A stretch of DNA of 64,000 bases from Chitinophaga sp. GbtcB8 (GCF_019091455.1 NZ_JAGXJN010000009.1:86350-150349); one strand, 5' to 3'; counted from the first letter of the stretch, positions 14,411-23,753 are shown. Notes: a model not told the origin generated them from the letters alone. Numbers and translations: made by a program.

Positions 14411-17356
14411 ATGAATACAATGATACAACGTATCGCCTTGCTGGTTTTTTTTGCATTAGCTGTAACACAGGCTGCCCTGGCGCAGGACCTGCAGTTGAAG
14501 GGCGTTTTACAGGACAGAAAAGAAAAATTCCCCATACCCGGAGCCACGGTAAGGCTGGTTGCTGCAACAGACTCTACCCAGATAGTAGGCGGCGTTACAG
14601 ATGTTACCGGTGCCTTCAGCATTCCGCATTTAAAGGCGCAGTCCTATAAAATGTCGGTTTCTTACCTGGGTTATAAGAATGTAAACCGCACCATTAGGCT
14701 TAGCGCTGATGCGCAGGACCTGGGCATTCTGTTGCTAAGCAGGGGCTCTACCACTTTAAAAGGCGTAACCATAGAAGCTATTGTACCGCCGGTACAGCAA
14801 AAAGGCGATACCCTGTCTTATAACGCCAGCGCCTATAAAACCAACCCGGATGCTACTGCAGAAGACCTGGTAAAGAAAATGCCGGGTATTTCCGTAGAGA
14901 ATGGAACCGTGAAAGCACATGGGGAAGACGTTAAAAAAGTATTGCTGGATGGTAAGGAATATTTTGGGGAAGATGCTACGCTGGCCTTGCGTAACCTGCC
15001 CTCTGAAGTGATAGATAAAATAGAAGTGTTTGATAAGCTGAGCGACCAGGCACAGTTCACCGGCTTTGATGATGGTAACTCTTACAAGACCATTAACATT
15101 GTTACGCGCGGGCAAATGCGCAACTCGCAGTTTGGGAAAATATCTGCCGGGTATGGAACAGACGACCGTTACTCTGCAGGCGGCAACGTAAGCCTGTTCA
15201 ATGGCGACCGCCGTATTTCCCTTATTGGCTTAACCAATAACGTGAACCAGCAGAATTTTGCCACGCAGGATCTGCTGGGGGTGGTAAGTAATGCCAGCGG
15301 TAACCGCGGGCGTGGAGGCGGTGGTGGCCGCGGCGGCGGAGCAGGTGGCGGCGGTAATGCCGGCAACTTCCTGGTAGGCTCGCAGGCGGGTATTACCAAA
15401 ACCAATTCCATTGGGGTTAACTTTTCAGATGTGTGGAGCAAAAAGGTAACGGTGAATGGCAGCTACTTTTTTAACAATACCAATAATTCCAACAATCAGC
15501 TTACCAATCGCCAAACGTACCTGACCGGCGACAGCAGCCTGTTTTATGATGAAACGCAGATCACAAATAACAGTAATTACAATCACCGTGTGAACCTGCG
15601 TGTGGAGTATAAGATAGATTCAGCCAACATGCTGATCTTTACACCAGGCGTCAGCTTTCAGAAGTATGACGCTTTTTCCCAAAACGATGGTTTAAACTCT
15701 TATTCAGATACCAGCTTGCTCAGCCGGTCTAATAACCAGCAAACCAGCAACACCAGCGGGTACAATACCAATAACGGCATCCTGTACCGCCATGCGTTTG
15801 GTAAAAGGGGCCGCACTATATCAATGGGGCTTAACTTCAGCGCCAATGATAAAGACGGGCAGCGTAATCAGCAGGCCTATAATATTTACTATAAGGGGCA
15901 GGCCGGTGTAAATGATTCTACCTTGCAGCAGTCTAACCCAAAGAATAACGGTTACCAGGTATCTGCCAACATCGCGTATACGGAGCCGCTGGGAAAAAGC
16001 AGCCAGCTGCAGGTGAACTATAACCCGTCATGGTCAAAGAACAATGCCGATCAGGAAACTTTTCACTTTGATGAGTTCACGGGTAAATATGTGCTGCCGG
16101 ATACCAGCCTTTCCAACGTGTTTGAGAACACCTATAACAGACAGAATGCCGGCTTAACCTACCGTTATGGCAACCGGGATAAGATGTTGTCCTTAGGGGT
16201 ATCTTACCAGTATTCAGAATTGAACAGTGATCAAACCTTTCCCTTAAATACCAATGTGCACAGAACATTCAGCAACCTGCTGCCCAATGCTATGCTGCGC
16301 TATAAGTTTGATGCTAACCATTCATTGCGCGTTATGTTCCGGTCATCTACCAGCCAGCCCTCCATCGGGCAGCTGCAGAATGTGATCAATAACAGCAACC
16401 CGCTGTTTATTTCCACGGGTAATGAAGCCTTGCAGCAACAATACAGCAACCAGCTGATAACCCGCTACAGCTATACCCGGCCGGACAAAGGCCTTAGCCT
16501 TTTTGCCAACGTGTTCTTACAGAATACGCAGGACTATGTAACCAATGCTACTTACATTGCCACCAAGGACTCCGTGATAACGCCAACGGTTACACTGTTC
16601 AAAGGTTCTCAGCTGGCCAAACCTGTGAATATGAATGGTTACTGGAGCGTACGCTCTTTCTTAACCTTTGGGGTGCCGGTGCAGGCTATTAAAACAAACC
16701 TGAACTGGAATGCAGGCTTCACCTATACCCGCACACCAGGTATTATAAATAACGTTACCAATCTTTCCAACAGCTATAACTATAACCTGGGTGCAGTATT
16801 TTCCAGCAACGTTAGCGAGTACGTGGATTTTACACTGGCATACTCCGCTAACTTCAATGATCTCAGGAACAGCATACAGCCTACGCTGAACAATACCTAT
16901 TTTTCCCATACCGCTTCGTTCCGGCTGAATTTATTGTCAAAGAACGGCTGGGTATTTAACAGTGATCTGAATAACCAGCTGTACAGTGGGTTAACAGATG
17001 GTTTTAACCAGCAGTACTGGTTATGGAATATTGGTGCGGGTAAAAAGTTCATGAAGGCACAACGGGCAGAGCTGCGCGTAACCATTTTTGACCTGCTGAA
17101 CCAGAACCGCAGCATTACCCGCACGCCTACGGAAACGTATGTTGAGGACGTGCAGTCGCAGGTATTGAAACAGTACTTTATGCTTACATTTACTTATAAG
17201 ATAAAAAATTATAAAGGCAGCAAGGCCCCGGCAGAACAGGAACCGGAGCGTGAGCGTATGCGCCGCCCGGATGGCATGTTCGGGCGCCCGCCCGGCGGCG
17301 CGCCTGGTGGTGCACCTGGTATGGGACCCGGCAGGGGCGGACCTGGTATGCCTTAA
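14411..17356 (+). CDS. Outer-membrane beta-barrel (TonB-receptor-like) protein with Gly-rich insert
   Basis: 981 residues. Signal peptide (about 1-24, ending ALAQ), carboxypeptidase-regulatory-like domain (about 28-110, GATVRLVAATDST, YLGYKN), plug-like region (about 130-235, VKKMPGISVENG, LLDGKEYFGEDA, NIVTRGQ), then an OMP_b-brl_3-type barrel. A run of about 20 residues that are mostly Gly and Arg lies around residues 297-317, and the C-terminal tail past the last strand is again Gly/Pro/Met-rich (MGPGRGGPGMP). It is the first gene of a same-strand run with a sigma factor only 25 bases downstream, so this barrel may be functionally linked to that regulator. Confidence 0.85.
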   Translation: MNTMIQRIALLVFFALAVTQAALAQDLQLKGVLQDRKEKFPIPGATVRLVAATDSTQIVGGVTDVTGAFSIPHLKAQSYKMSVSYLGYKNVNRTIRLSADAQDLGILLLSRGSTTLKGVTIEAIVPPVQQKGDTLSYNASAYKTNPDATAEDLVKKMPGISVENGTVKAHGEDVKKVLLDGKEYFGEDATLALRNLPSEVIDKIEVFDKLSDQAQFTGFDDGNSYKTINIVTRGQMRNSQFGKISAGYGTDDRYSAGGNVSLFNGDRRISLIGLTNNVNQQNFATQDLLGVVSNASGNRGRGGGGGRGGGAGGGGNAGNFLVGSQAGITKTNSIGVNFSDVWSKKVTVNGSYFFNNTNNSNNQLTNRQTYLTGDSSLFYDETQITNNSNYNHRVNLRVEYKIDSANMLIFTPGVSFQKYDAFSQNDGLNSYSDTSLLSRSNNQQTSNTSGYNTNNGILYRHAFGKRGRTISMGLNFSANDKDGQRNQQAYNIYYKGQAGVNDSTLQQSNPKNNGYQVSANIAYTEPLGKSSQLQVNYNPSWSKNNADQETFHFDEFTGKYVLPDTSLSNVFENTYNRQNAGLTYRYGNRDKMLSLGVSYQYSELNSDQTFPLNTNVHRTFSNLLPNAMLRYKFDANHSLRVMFRSSTSQPSIGQLQNVINNSNPLFISTGNEALQQQYSNQLITRYSYTRPDKGLSLFANVFLQNTQDYVTNATYIATKDSVITPTVTLFKGSQLAKPVNMNGYWSVRSFLTFGVPVQAIKTNLNWNAGFTYTRTPGIINNVTNLSNSYNYNLGAVFSSNVSEYVDFTLAYSANFNDLRNSIQPTLNNTYFSHTASFRLNLLSKNGWVFNSDLNNQLYSGLTDGFNQQYWLWNIGAGKKFMKAQRAELRVTIFDLLNQNRSITRTPTETYVEDVQSQVLKQYFMLTFTYKIKNYKGSKAPAEQEPERERMRRPDGMFGRPPGGAPGGAPGMGPGRGGPGMP

Positions 17357-17381
17357 GGCCTAAAGAATTATCTATCATTAA

Positions 17382-17972
17382 TTGAGCAATTTGGACAGGT
17401 TCACTGATCAGTATTTAACGGAAGCGCTTAAAAAAGGTGAGCAGGCTGCTTTCAGGCAATTGGTGGAAACCTGGAAGGATATGGTTTACAACACTGTGCT
17501 GGGTATTGTGCAGCACGAGGCTGATGCGGAAGATGTAGCGCAGGAAGTATTTGTACAGGTCTATCAATCCATCGGTTCATTCAGGGGAGATGCAAAGCTT
17601 TCTACCTGGCTGTATCGTATTGCGGTAACCAAAGCGCTGGATCATGTAAAAAAAAGGAACCGTAAAAAACGCTGGGGCAGGGTGTACAGCCTGTTTGGCG
17701 ATAAAGATGAAAGCATTCATAATGCAGTGCCGGATTTTCATCACCCCGGTGTGCAGCTGGATAATAAAGAAAGAGCAGCGGTGTTATTCAAAGCCCTGGA
17801 TCAGCTGCCGGACCGGCAAAAGGCCGTGTTTGTGCTTAGCAAGCTGGAAGGCCTGCCCGCAAAGGAGATTGGCGAGGTAATGGATATGAACGCCGCTACC
17901 GTGGAAGGGCTTATGCACCGCGCAAAAACAAATCTTCGTAAACTATTGGAAAAATATTATTCCGGTGAATAG
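17382..17972 (+). CDS. ECF-type RNA polymerase sigma factor
   Basis: 196 residues. Sigma region 2 covers about 25-95 (DAEDVAQEVFVQVYQ and LSTWLYRIAVTKALDH) and region 4 about 130-190 (LPDRQKAVFVLSKLEGLPAKEIGEVM, then LMHRAKTNLRKLL). It would redirect RNA polymerase to a small stress or envelope regulon. An in-frame stop lies directly before the TTG at 17382 and no ATG occurs in the first 30 codons, so the start is TTG at 17382 or 17391, an unusual codon that could keep expression low. It is followed by a small single-span membrane protein that may be its anti-sigma partner. Confidence 0.92.
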   Translation: MSNLDRFTDQYLTEALKKGEQAAFRQLVETWKDMVYNTVLGIVQHEADAEDVAQEVFVQVYQSIGSFRGDAKLSTWLYRIAVTKALDHVKKRNRKKRWGRVYSLFGDKDESIHNAVPDFHHPGVQLDNKERAAVLFKALDQLPDRQKAVFVLSKLEGLPAKEIGEVMDMNAATVEGLMHRAKTNLRKLLEKYYSGE

Positions 17973-18019
17973 CGAAGGTTTTTTGAAAAATGATCGTCTA
18001 ATTAAATAGAAACATAACC

Positions 18020-18352
18020 GTGAAAAAGGAACATCATCAGGAAGAAACAGAAGCTGCCCTGCGTAGCCTGGATGGCGCCGGCAGGGCCGGAGCAGGTGAA
18101 TTCTTCTTCACCCGCTTACAGGCACGGCTGCAGCAAAAGGGCAGCAGCGCCTGGGAGCGCGCCACGGGTTGGATAGCCCGCCCTTCCATTGCCATCATAG
18201 GCCTTTGTATTATACTGCTGCTGAACAGTATTATCGTGATACGCCAGTTTGAGAGCTCGGTGTCCGGTACGGACCAGGCTACCCTGCAGGCGTTTGCAGA
18301 TGAGTACCGGCTGCAGGTACCCACGGTGTATGATGATGATAAGGCGGAGTAG
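18020..18352 (+). CDS. Small single-span membrane protein, possible anti-sigma factor
   Basis: 110 residues with a GTG start at 18020. A charged, Glu/Ala-rich N-terminal cytoplasmic part of about 55 residues is followed by one membrane helix (SIAIIGLCIILLLNSIIVI, about 57-75) and a short acidic tail. No zinc-binding HxxxCxxC motif is seen, so it is not a classic zinc anti-sigma factor. Position directly after an ECF sigma gene (47 bases) and topology are the only grounds for suggesting an anti-sigma role. Confidence 0.7.
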   Translation: MKKEHHQEETEAALRSLDGAGRAGAGEFFFTRLQARLQQKGSSAWERATGWIARPSIAIIGLCIILLLNSIIVIRQFESSVSGTDQATLQAFADEYRLQVPTVYDDDKAE

Positions 18353-18378
18353 AAATGGTTAACAATAAACAATAACAA

Positions 18379-18885
18379 ATGGCGATTGCGAAAAATAAAG
18401 TATTACTGATCATAGTTGGGGTTTTATTGTTGACGAACCTTGGCATGCTGCTGCTTTTCGTGAACATGAAGCCGCAGGGTAACCGCTTCGTGCGGGATGG
18501 CAAAGGCAGGCAGGGAATGATGGAGATCCTGGAGAAAAAAGCAGGGTTTTCAAAACAGCAGTTAAATGCCTACCAGCAGCTGCGCGATCAGCACTGGGTA
18601 AAAATGAAGCCCCTGCTGGCGGATATGCGGAATGCCAAAGACAGCTTTTACCGCTTGCTGTATGTGCCGGATGTGCCGGATTCCGTGCTGAATAATGCAG
18701 CAATGATCATCGGGCAAAAACAACAAGCCATAGACCTGCAAACGTTCCATCATTTTCAGCAGGTACGTAACCTGTGCGACCCCGCCCAGCGGCCGGGTTT
18801 TGATACCCTGGTGCACCAGGTCATTTACCGTATGTCAGCGCCTTTTTTCCGGCGCGATAGCATGCATCGGCGCATCAACCGTTAA
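18379..18885 (+). CDS. CpxP/Spy-like membrane-anchored periplasmic protein
   Basis: 168 residues. The N-terminus holds one hydrophobic helix (VLLIIVGVLLLTNLGMLLLFV), and the rest is a helical periplasmic domain rich in Gln, Arg and Lys (QQLNAYQQLRDQHW, KPLLADMRNAKDSFY). The layout recalls CpxP, Spy and ZraP-type periplasmic chaperone/sensor proteins of envelope stress regulons; the LTxxQ motif itself is not intact. It follows the putative anti-sigma gene by 26 bases and is likely part of the same operon. Confidence 0.65.
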   Translation: MAIAKNKVLLIIVGVLLLTNLGMLLLFVNMKPQGNRFVRDGKGRQGMMEILEKKAGFSKQQLNAYQQLRDQHWVKMKPLLADMRNAKDSFYRLLYVPDVPDSVLNNAAMIIGQKQQAIDLQTFHHFQQVRNLCDPAQRPGFDTLVHQVIYRMSAPFFRRDSMHRRINR

Positions 18886-18948
18886 CCTGTATCCCTCTGC
18901 TGTAGCCATTAGAACACGTCATTTTTATACAATATAAATCTTACCATT

Positions 18949-19356
18949 ATGAAGAACAGGATTCTGTTGATGCTGGCCTTTTTATTTGCCGGTTATGTAA
19001 CCACCAACGCACAGGGTAATTTCCAACGGCGTACTGTGGAGGAAAGAGTGAAGCAAACCGTTGACAAGTTATCACCTGAGCTGTCCCTCAAGGATGACCA
19101 GAAAACGAAATTAGGCGATGCTTACACTGAATTTTATAAAGGCATGGATAAGCTGCGTGAAGATGCCCGTGCCGGCGGCGGCCGCCCTGACCGGGAAGCT
19201 TTTAGAAAGCTGGCTGATGAGCGCGACACTAAAGTGAAAGGTTTCCTGAGTGATGATCAGTACAAGAAGTACACAGATGCGCTGGAAACAATGAAGAAGA
19301 AACGTGGCGAAGGCCGTCCTGGTGGCGGTGGCGGCAGGATAGGCAGCAGCAAATAA
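18949..19356 (+). CDS. Small exported helical protein (Spy-like, DUF4890-type)
   Basis: 135 residues. Signal peptide ends near TNAQG (about residue 23). The mature part is helical and charged, with KQTVDKLSPELSLKDDQKTKL followed by SDDQYKKYTDALETMKKK, repeats that resemble the two LTxxQ-like segments of Spy/CpxP proteins, then a Gly-rich tail (GGGGGRIGSSK). It is the last gene of the barrel-sigma run and is followed by a strong terminator. Role by analogy: periplasmic chaperone or stress target of the sigma factor. Confidence 0.65.
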   Translation: MKNRILLMLAFLFAGYVTTNAQGNFQRRTVEERVKQTVDKLSPELSLKDDQKTKLGDAYTEFYKGMDKLREDARAGGGRPDREAFRKLADERDTKVKGFLSDDQYKKYTDALETMKKKRGEGRPGGGGGRIGSSK

Positions 19357-19391
19357 CTTTAAGGCGGATTGATTGTTTGTTTTGTTTATGG

Positions 19392-19438
19392 ATGATCAAT
19401 TACCGGTGTTAAAACTGGTAGTTGATCATTCTTTTTTT
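19392..19438. terminator. Bidirectional terminator between convergent genes
   Basis: ATGATCAA (19392-19399) pairs with TTGATCAT (19422-19429), with inner TACC/GGTA pairing. On the plus strand the stem is followed by C and seven T. It closes the barrel-sigma operon and may also serve the lipase gene from the other side. Confidence 0.8.
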
Positions 19439-20531
19439 AATCCAGCTTATAATTCTGTTTTAACAGGTACACATACGGTAGCAGCATGTGGTGTGTAAAT
19501 ACATTCTTACCGTCAAAAGGAAATTTTTCATCATAACCCCGCTGCGGGTATAAGATCACGGGGGAGCCTGCCGGCGTGTAGTTGTGGCTGTTCACAAAAT
19601 CCGGGCGCTCATACCCCTTTACCGTTTTGCTGGCCTGTTTATATGCCATCTTACCCAGGATGCGCTGCATGCGGCGGCTGGCCCTTTTAGTAGACCGGTC
19701 CAGGCGGCCATACATATAACCTACTGCCAGGCGGATGAAGAGTTTTTGTTTGCGCAAGGCTTTTTTAACATTCCGGAAAGGATTTACGGCGGTATAATCA
19801 TTGGTGGTTTGCAGGGAAAAAGGTGATTCCGGCACCCAGTCGCGCGGGTTTATTACACGGAAGCCCCAGCCATCGCGGGTTATGAAATCATAGTCATATG
19901 CATAACGCAGGTTACCGGGTTTGGGTGCTGCGCTGCAATAGGTTTTCAGCACAAGATCTTTCGGGAAAGCAGGATCATCCAGGTATTGCAGGTAGGAGCG
20001 GAGCAGGAAGGCAATAGCGCCGCCCTGGCTATGACCCATGATAATAAATTCGTGTATGCCTTTCTGATAGTACGCCTTTATTTTGCTTACAATGTCCGGG
20101 GCTATGCAGGCCATGCCCAGCATCCAGCCGGCATGCACATAAGCGCTGCTGTCCTGCGCCAGCTTATAATGAAAGTTGGTGCTGCCGTTCAGATGAAGGA
20201 CGCCGGTGGCGGGGATCATGCCTGCATAAAAGTTTTCCAGCCAGGAAGTAGCGGTGCCGGTGGTGCCGCGTATACTGATAATAGCTACCTGGTTGTTCCA
20301 GAGCCAGAGGTCCCAGCGGTTTTCCATTCCCACTACCGGCGACCGGTATACGAGGTTACAGTTTTCCGGGTAAGGCACCACAACCTTTGTCCAGGGCGTA
20401 TCGGCCTGCAGGGCCGTTACACGCAGCAGCTGCTCATATTCTTTAGGGTTAAAGCCCGGGCGCAGTTGCTGTGCAGCTGCAGGTAAGCAGCAACACAACC
20501 ATATGCAGGCTACCAGTAAGCGTTTATGCAT
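19437..20531 (-). CDS. Exported lipase class 3 family protein
   Basis: 364 residues from the ATG at 20531 (MHKRLLVACIWLCCC, signal peptide ending AAAQ). The nucleophile elbow MGHSQGGA is of the GxSxG type and the context (FIIMGHSQGG, then YCSAAPKPGN) is that of class 3 lipases with an alpha/beta-hydrolase fold. The Asp and His of the triad cannot be placed with certainty. It would act on esters in the periplasm or outside. The longer frame to 20558 overlaps the upstream nucleotidase gene and was not used; with the chosen start the genes are 4 bases apart and likely cotranscribed. Confidence 0.82.
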   Translation of the reverse strand: MHKRLLVACIWLCCCLPAAAQQLRPGFNPKEYEQLLRVTALQADTPWTKVVVPYPENCNLVYRSPVVGMENRWDLWLWNNQVAIISIRGTTGTATSWLENFYAGMIPATGVLHLNGSTNFHYKLAQDSSAYVHAGWMLGMACIAPDIVSKIKAYYQKGIHEFIIMGHSQGGAIAFLLRSYLQYLDDPAFPKDLVLKTYCSAAPKPGNLRYAYDYDFITRDGWGFRVINPRDWVPESPFSLQTTNDYTAVNPFRNVKKALRKQKLFIRLAVGYMYGRLDRSTKRASRRMQRILGKMAYKQASKTVKGYERPDFVNSHNYTPAGSPVILYPQRGYDEKFPFDGKNVFTHHMLLPYVYLLKQNYKLD

Positions 20532-20535
20532 ATGC

Positions 20536-21069
20536 TTATAATAATTTCGCGGCCGCATCTTCCCAGTTCAATATACGTTCATATCCTTGTATATGTACAT
20601 TGTGGTGGCCGGTGAATAAATATGGCTTGCCTTTAAAATATTTGAAGTTGCGGATGAGATCATCGATCATCATATCCGTTTGTACCAGGCTTTTATCGCC
20701 GCAGAGGCAGAACTGACGCCAGGTAAGAAAGGGGAAATTCTCCATCAGCCAGTCATATTTATCTTTTAAGGAGTTGGGGAACTCCATGGCGGCTGATACA
20801 ATGTATACCCGGTATTTTTTATTTAATTCTTCTATAACCCGCTGTGCATTGGGGAAAATAGCCAGGTCGCGGAAGAAACCGGGCGTGTTCAGGTATTCCA
20901 GTATTTTTCCTGCATGATCTACGGGCAGGGCTTCAGAGAGGGTTTTGCCGTGCAGTTCTTCTTCGGAAAATACCCTGCCATAATCCCGGTAATACCATTC
21001 CCGCGCTTTTGTAATAGGATCGGCAATAGTTTCATCCATGTCAATTGCGATAGAGGGGATGTAGTCCAT
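20536..21069 (-). CDS. 5'(3')-deoxyribonucleotidase-like HAD phosphatase (NT5C type)
   Basis: 177 residues. The HAD nucleophile motif IAIDMDETIADP lies at the N-terminus (DxDxT), then motif II in YIVSAAMEFPNS and an acidic motif near MMIDDLI. Proteins of the NT5C type dephosphorylate deoxyribonucleoside monophosphates in the cytoplasm. Length is usual. It is the first gene of a pair with the lipase-like gene, with which it has no obvious metabolic link. Confidence 0.85.
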   Translation of the reverse strand: MDYIPSIAIDMDETIADPITKAREWYYRDYGRVFSEEELHGKTLSEALPVDHAGKILEYLNTPGFFRDLAIFPNAQRVIEELNKKYRVYIVSAAMEFPNSLKDKYDWLMENFPFLTWRQFCLCGDKSLVQTDMMIDDLIRNFKYFKGKPYLFTGHHNVHIQGYERILNWEDAAAKLL

Positions 21070-21122
21070 TCGGCTAATTTTTTAGGTCCATGGCCGATGC
21101 CTGCCATCGGCCATGGACTAAA

Positions 21123-23582
21123 TTAATAAACCTGCTCCACTCTTCCTACCGTACCATCTGCACCTATACCTTCTACCACTACACGAAAATGTTTGGAGAA
21201 GTCGTTGTTGAAGAACTTGATGGTGGCGGTATGGGTAGTGGTATCTATTGGCAGATCCGGGTTCCAGTACAGTGTAAGGCGTTTATCCGCCAGGGAATGC
21301 ACGTCTTTATGCACATTATAGTCCGGTGAGTAAAATTGTTTTACTACTGCATAACCGGGTTTACGGTACAGCTCAAAACCCTTCACGGTATTGTCGTTAC
21401 CCTCACCGCCTTTTTTAGTATACACTGCAATGGCCCCGTTAGCGCCACCGCCAAAACCACCCATGAACGGCGGGCGGAATACTTTTACCATAGCAATGTC
21501 TGTCACCGGTATGCTGCTGATCATGCTGGCATCTATAGGCATCTCGTTCAGGTACAGAGAGGGGCGGCCACCGCGCCAGCTAAGGCTGGGATCGCTGAGG
21601 TTACCGGTGATCTGCAAGCCGGCTACCCTGGACTGCAGGTACTGGAAAATGTTCATATAGCTGCTCGTCTCCTTGGTCATATCAAACGTATAACCATCGC
21701 CACCGGCAAACATACCGGAGGCATACTTTTTATCCATGGTCTCCTCTTTGGGGATCCTGCGCTCGCGGATATTTACTTCCTTCAGCAAAATAGCGCGGCT
21801 GTTAATGGAGCGGTTCACCCGGTTGCCATCATAAGCGGTTGAGAGATAATTCTTCAGCGTATTGTAATCAATAGCAGGGGGCAGCCGCAGGGGGAAAGGA
21901 TCTGTAACCGGCACACTGTTCTCGAAGAAATGCGTGTTGAATTTTACCGTTACATCTTTCCAGCGCTGCTGCTGGTCATTGCCCTTGTAATATACCAGCG
22001 CCGTATCCAGGAAAGCCAGGCCGGGCAGGTTGAACTCACCCATGCCGTTAGTAGGGGCAGATACAATGGAGGTAGAGCTATCTGTGATCTGTTTGATAAT
22101 GAAATCCACTTTCCCGTTCATCAGCTGGTAGCGGCCGTTGTTGGTAAAGGCCGTGCCCTTCAGCAGAATGCCCTGTTCGTAAGGATAACGGGTATCCGGG
22201 TATTGTTTGTTCAGTATTTTTTCCCAGCTGAAACGCCGCCAGCCATTGGTGAGCATTACCAGGTCAAGCGCCTGCAGGCGGGCTTTAGCGGTATCCTGTA
22301 AGTACCAGGCGGGGTTATGAATATAACCTTTCAGGTCAGAGGTAAGCAACAGGTTGGACACAATGTTGTTCTCATCATTGTTTTTTACTACCAGGTCGGC
22401 ATCTGTGATGGCTACCGATAAAATGCTTTCCAGTGAATCCGGCACCTTCAGGGTTACGCTGTTAGGCGCACGTTCTTCGCTGTTAAAGGCGGGCAGTTCC
22501 AGCTGCAGGGGCAGCAGATCGTTCTGACGCAGGAACACCAGGCGTTCTGATAAAGGCTGCCCGCCCTTGCCAAACAGCGTTAGCTGCATAATGCCGGTGG
22601 GCATTTGCTGTGTGGGCACAAAACCGCTGATACGGCCGTCAGATACTTTCAGCGGCGCTTTGTATACCAGCTGGTCGTTGATCTGGCCTATGAGCAGCAG
22701 ATCGTCATACGCAGTATCAGCCAGGTTGGCTATCATGGCCTGGTAAAATACGCGTGCACCGCGGTTGTACACTTTTAAACCGGCGCCGGTGGTTTTTACG
22801 GCGGGCAGGTCAAAGGTTTTTTCCTGGCCATTGGCGGCTTTTACCACGGCTTTATATGTTTCTTTGCCGCTGGCAGGCTGCAGGTCAAACTGGCCCATAC
22901 CATCATGTATGGTTTGCAGCGTAGCCACTTTAGCGCCCTTGCTGTTCTGCACACTACCGGCAACGGCTATGGGATAACCATTCTGGTCAATGGCTTTAAA
23001 GGCAATGGTGTTGTTCTGGTTAATGATCATATCGCCTCCTTCCGGGAAGAACTGTACGGCAAAAGCCGTAACGGCAGTACTGTCGCGGGGTGGCGGGTTG
23101 TTCCGCTTCTGCGGGTCAAACACTTCTATGTTGCGGGAAAAAAGCAGGGCGTGATCAAAGTTCAGCATCCAGGCGGTGTAGGCCCGTACCTGGTACATAC
23201 CTGGTTTCTGGGTTTCCGGCAGGTCCAGGTTACCGGCAGCGCCGGCATTACCGGCTGCAAATAAGCGTTTTTGCACAATGGCGCCGTTCTGGTCTACCAG
23301 CTCCACATACAGGTTAGTGGCCCTGGTATCCGGTAAGCCCTGTAAGGTAATGTAGGCTTTGAACCAGATGGTTTCCCCGGCTGCATAATAATCTTTGTCC
23401 ATGTGCAGGTACACTTTCTGCTGCGGGTAACGACTGGCAAAATCGTCCAGGGCCTTCACTATACGGGCGCTCCAGTCATCGGCCGGAAAAAAAGAAAAAG
23501 CGCTAACCAGCATTACCACACCACAGGCGGGGATCCACCAGCGTGCACGTAACGGCTGCATAAGGGCGCGTAATTTTTGCAT
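21123..23582 (-). CDS. MG2-domain protein with a TonB plug-like domain and no barrel
   Basis: 819 residues from the ATG at 23582, preceded by a -7 box at 23613-23620; an upstream ATG at 23639 lies beyond that box. Order: N-terminal membrane segment or signal (WWIPACGVVMLVSAFSF), an alpha-2-macroglobulin MG2-like domain (about 40-130, VYLHMDKDYYAAGETIWFKAY), several further beta domains, and a C-terminal plug-like domain (about 650-760: SRVAGLQITG, SLYLNEMPIDA, GANGAIAVYTKKG). It lacks the 22-strand barrel of a TonB receptor, so it is not a complete transporter. Function unknown; probably anchored and periplasmic. Confidence 0.78.
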   Translation of the reverse strand: MQKLRALMQPLRARWWIPACGVVMLVSAFSFFPADDWSARIVKALDDFASRYPQQKVYLHMDKDYYAAGETIWFKAYITLQGLPDTRATNLYVELVDQNGAIVQKRLFAAGNAGAAGNLDLPETQKPGMYQVRAYTAWMLNFDHALLFSRNIEVFDPQKRNNPPPRDSTAVTAFAVQFFPEGGDMIINQNNTIAFKAIDQNGYPIAVAGSVQNSKGAKVATLQTIHDGMGQFDLQPASGKETYKAVVKAANGQEKTFDLPAVKTTGAGLKVYNRGARVFYQAMIANLADTAYDDLLLIGQINDQLVYKAPLKVSDGRISGFVPTQQMPTGIMQLTLFGKGGQPLSERLVFLRQNDLLPLQLELPAFNSEERAPNSVTLKVPDSLESILSVAITDADLVVKNNDENNIVSNLLLTSDLKGYIHNPAWYLQDTAKARLQALDLVMLTNGWRRFSWEKILNKQYPDTRYPYEQGILLKGTAFTNNGRYQLMNGKVDFIIKQITDSSTSIVSAPTNGMGEFNLPGLAFLDTALVYYKGNDQQQRWKDVTVKFNTHFFENSVPVTDPFPLRLPPAIDYNTLKNYLSTAYDGNRVNRSINSRAILLKEVNIRERRIPKEETMDKKYASGMFAGGDGYTFDMTKETSSYMNIFQYLQSRVAGLQITGNLSDPSLSWRGGRPSLYLNEMPIDASMISSIPVTDIAMVKVFRPPFMGGFGGGANGAIAVYTKKGGEGNDNTVKGFELYRKPGYAVVKQFYSPDYNVHKDVHSLADKRLTLYWNPDLPIDTTTHTATIKFFNNDFSKHFRVVVEGIGADGTVGRVEQVY

Positions 23583-23612
23583 GAAATATCTTTTTAAAAC
23601 ACGAATAATAAC

Positions 23613-23620
23613 CAAAAATA
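23613..23620 (-). promoter_or_regulatory. -7 promoter element of the MG2/plug gene
   Basis: Minus-strand TATTTTTG matches TAnnTTTG and lies about 30 bases before the chosen ATG at 23582. A TTG at a short 16-base spacing is the only -33 candidate. Confidence 0.45.
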
Positions 23621-23720
23621 TGCGGCACAATTTATACAATATAAGAATAACGGTGGTTTACTTATTATTGCAGGCGGAGAAAGTGGAGGGTGGATGGGAA
23701 TTTTAAGAAAACTTTAAGAT

Positions 23721-23753
23721 AATTACAAATTGACAATTACGAATTACGAATTG
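23721..23753. repeat. AATTACGAATT word repeat
   Basis: AATTAC words recur four times (AATTACAAATTG, CAATTACG, AATTACGAATTG). It lies in the divergent gap upstream of the FAD oxidoreductase gene. Confidence 0.45.
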
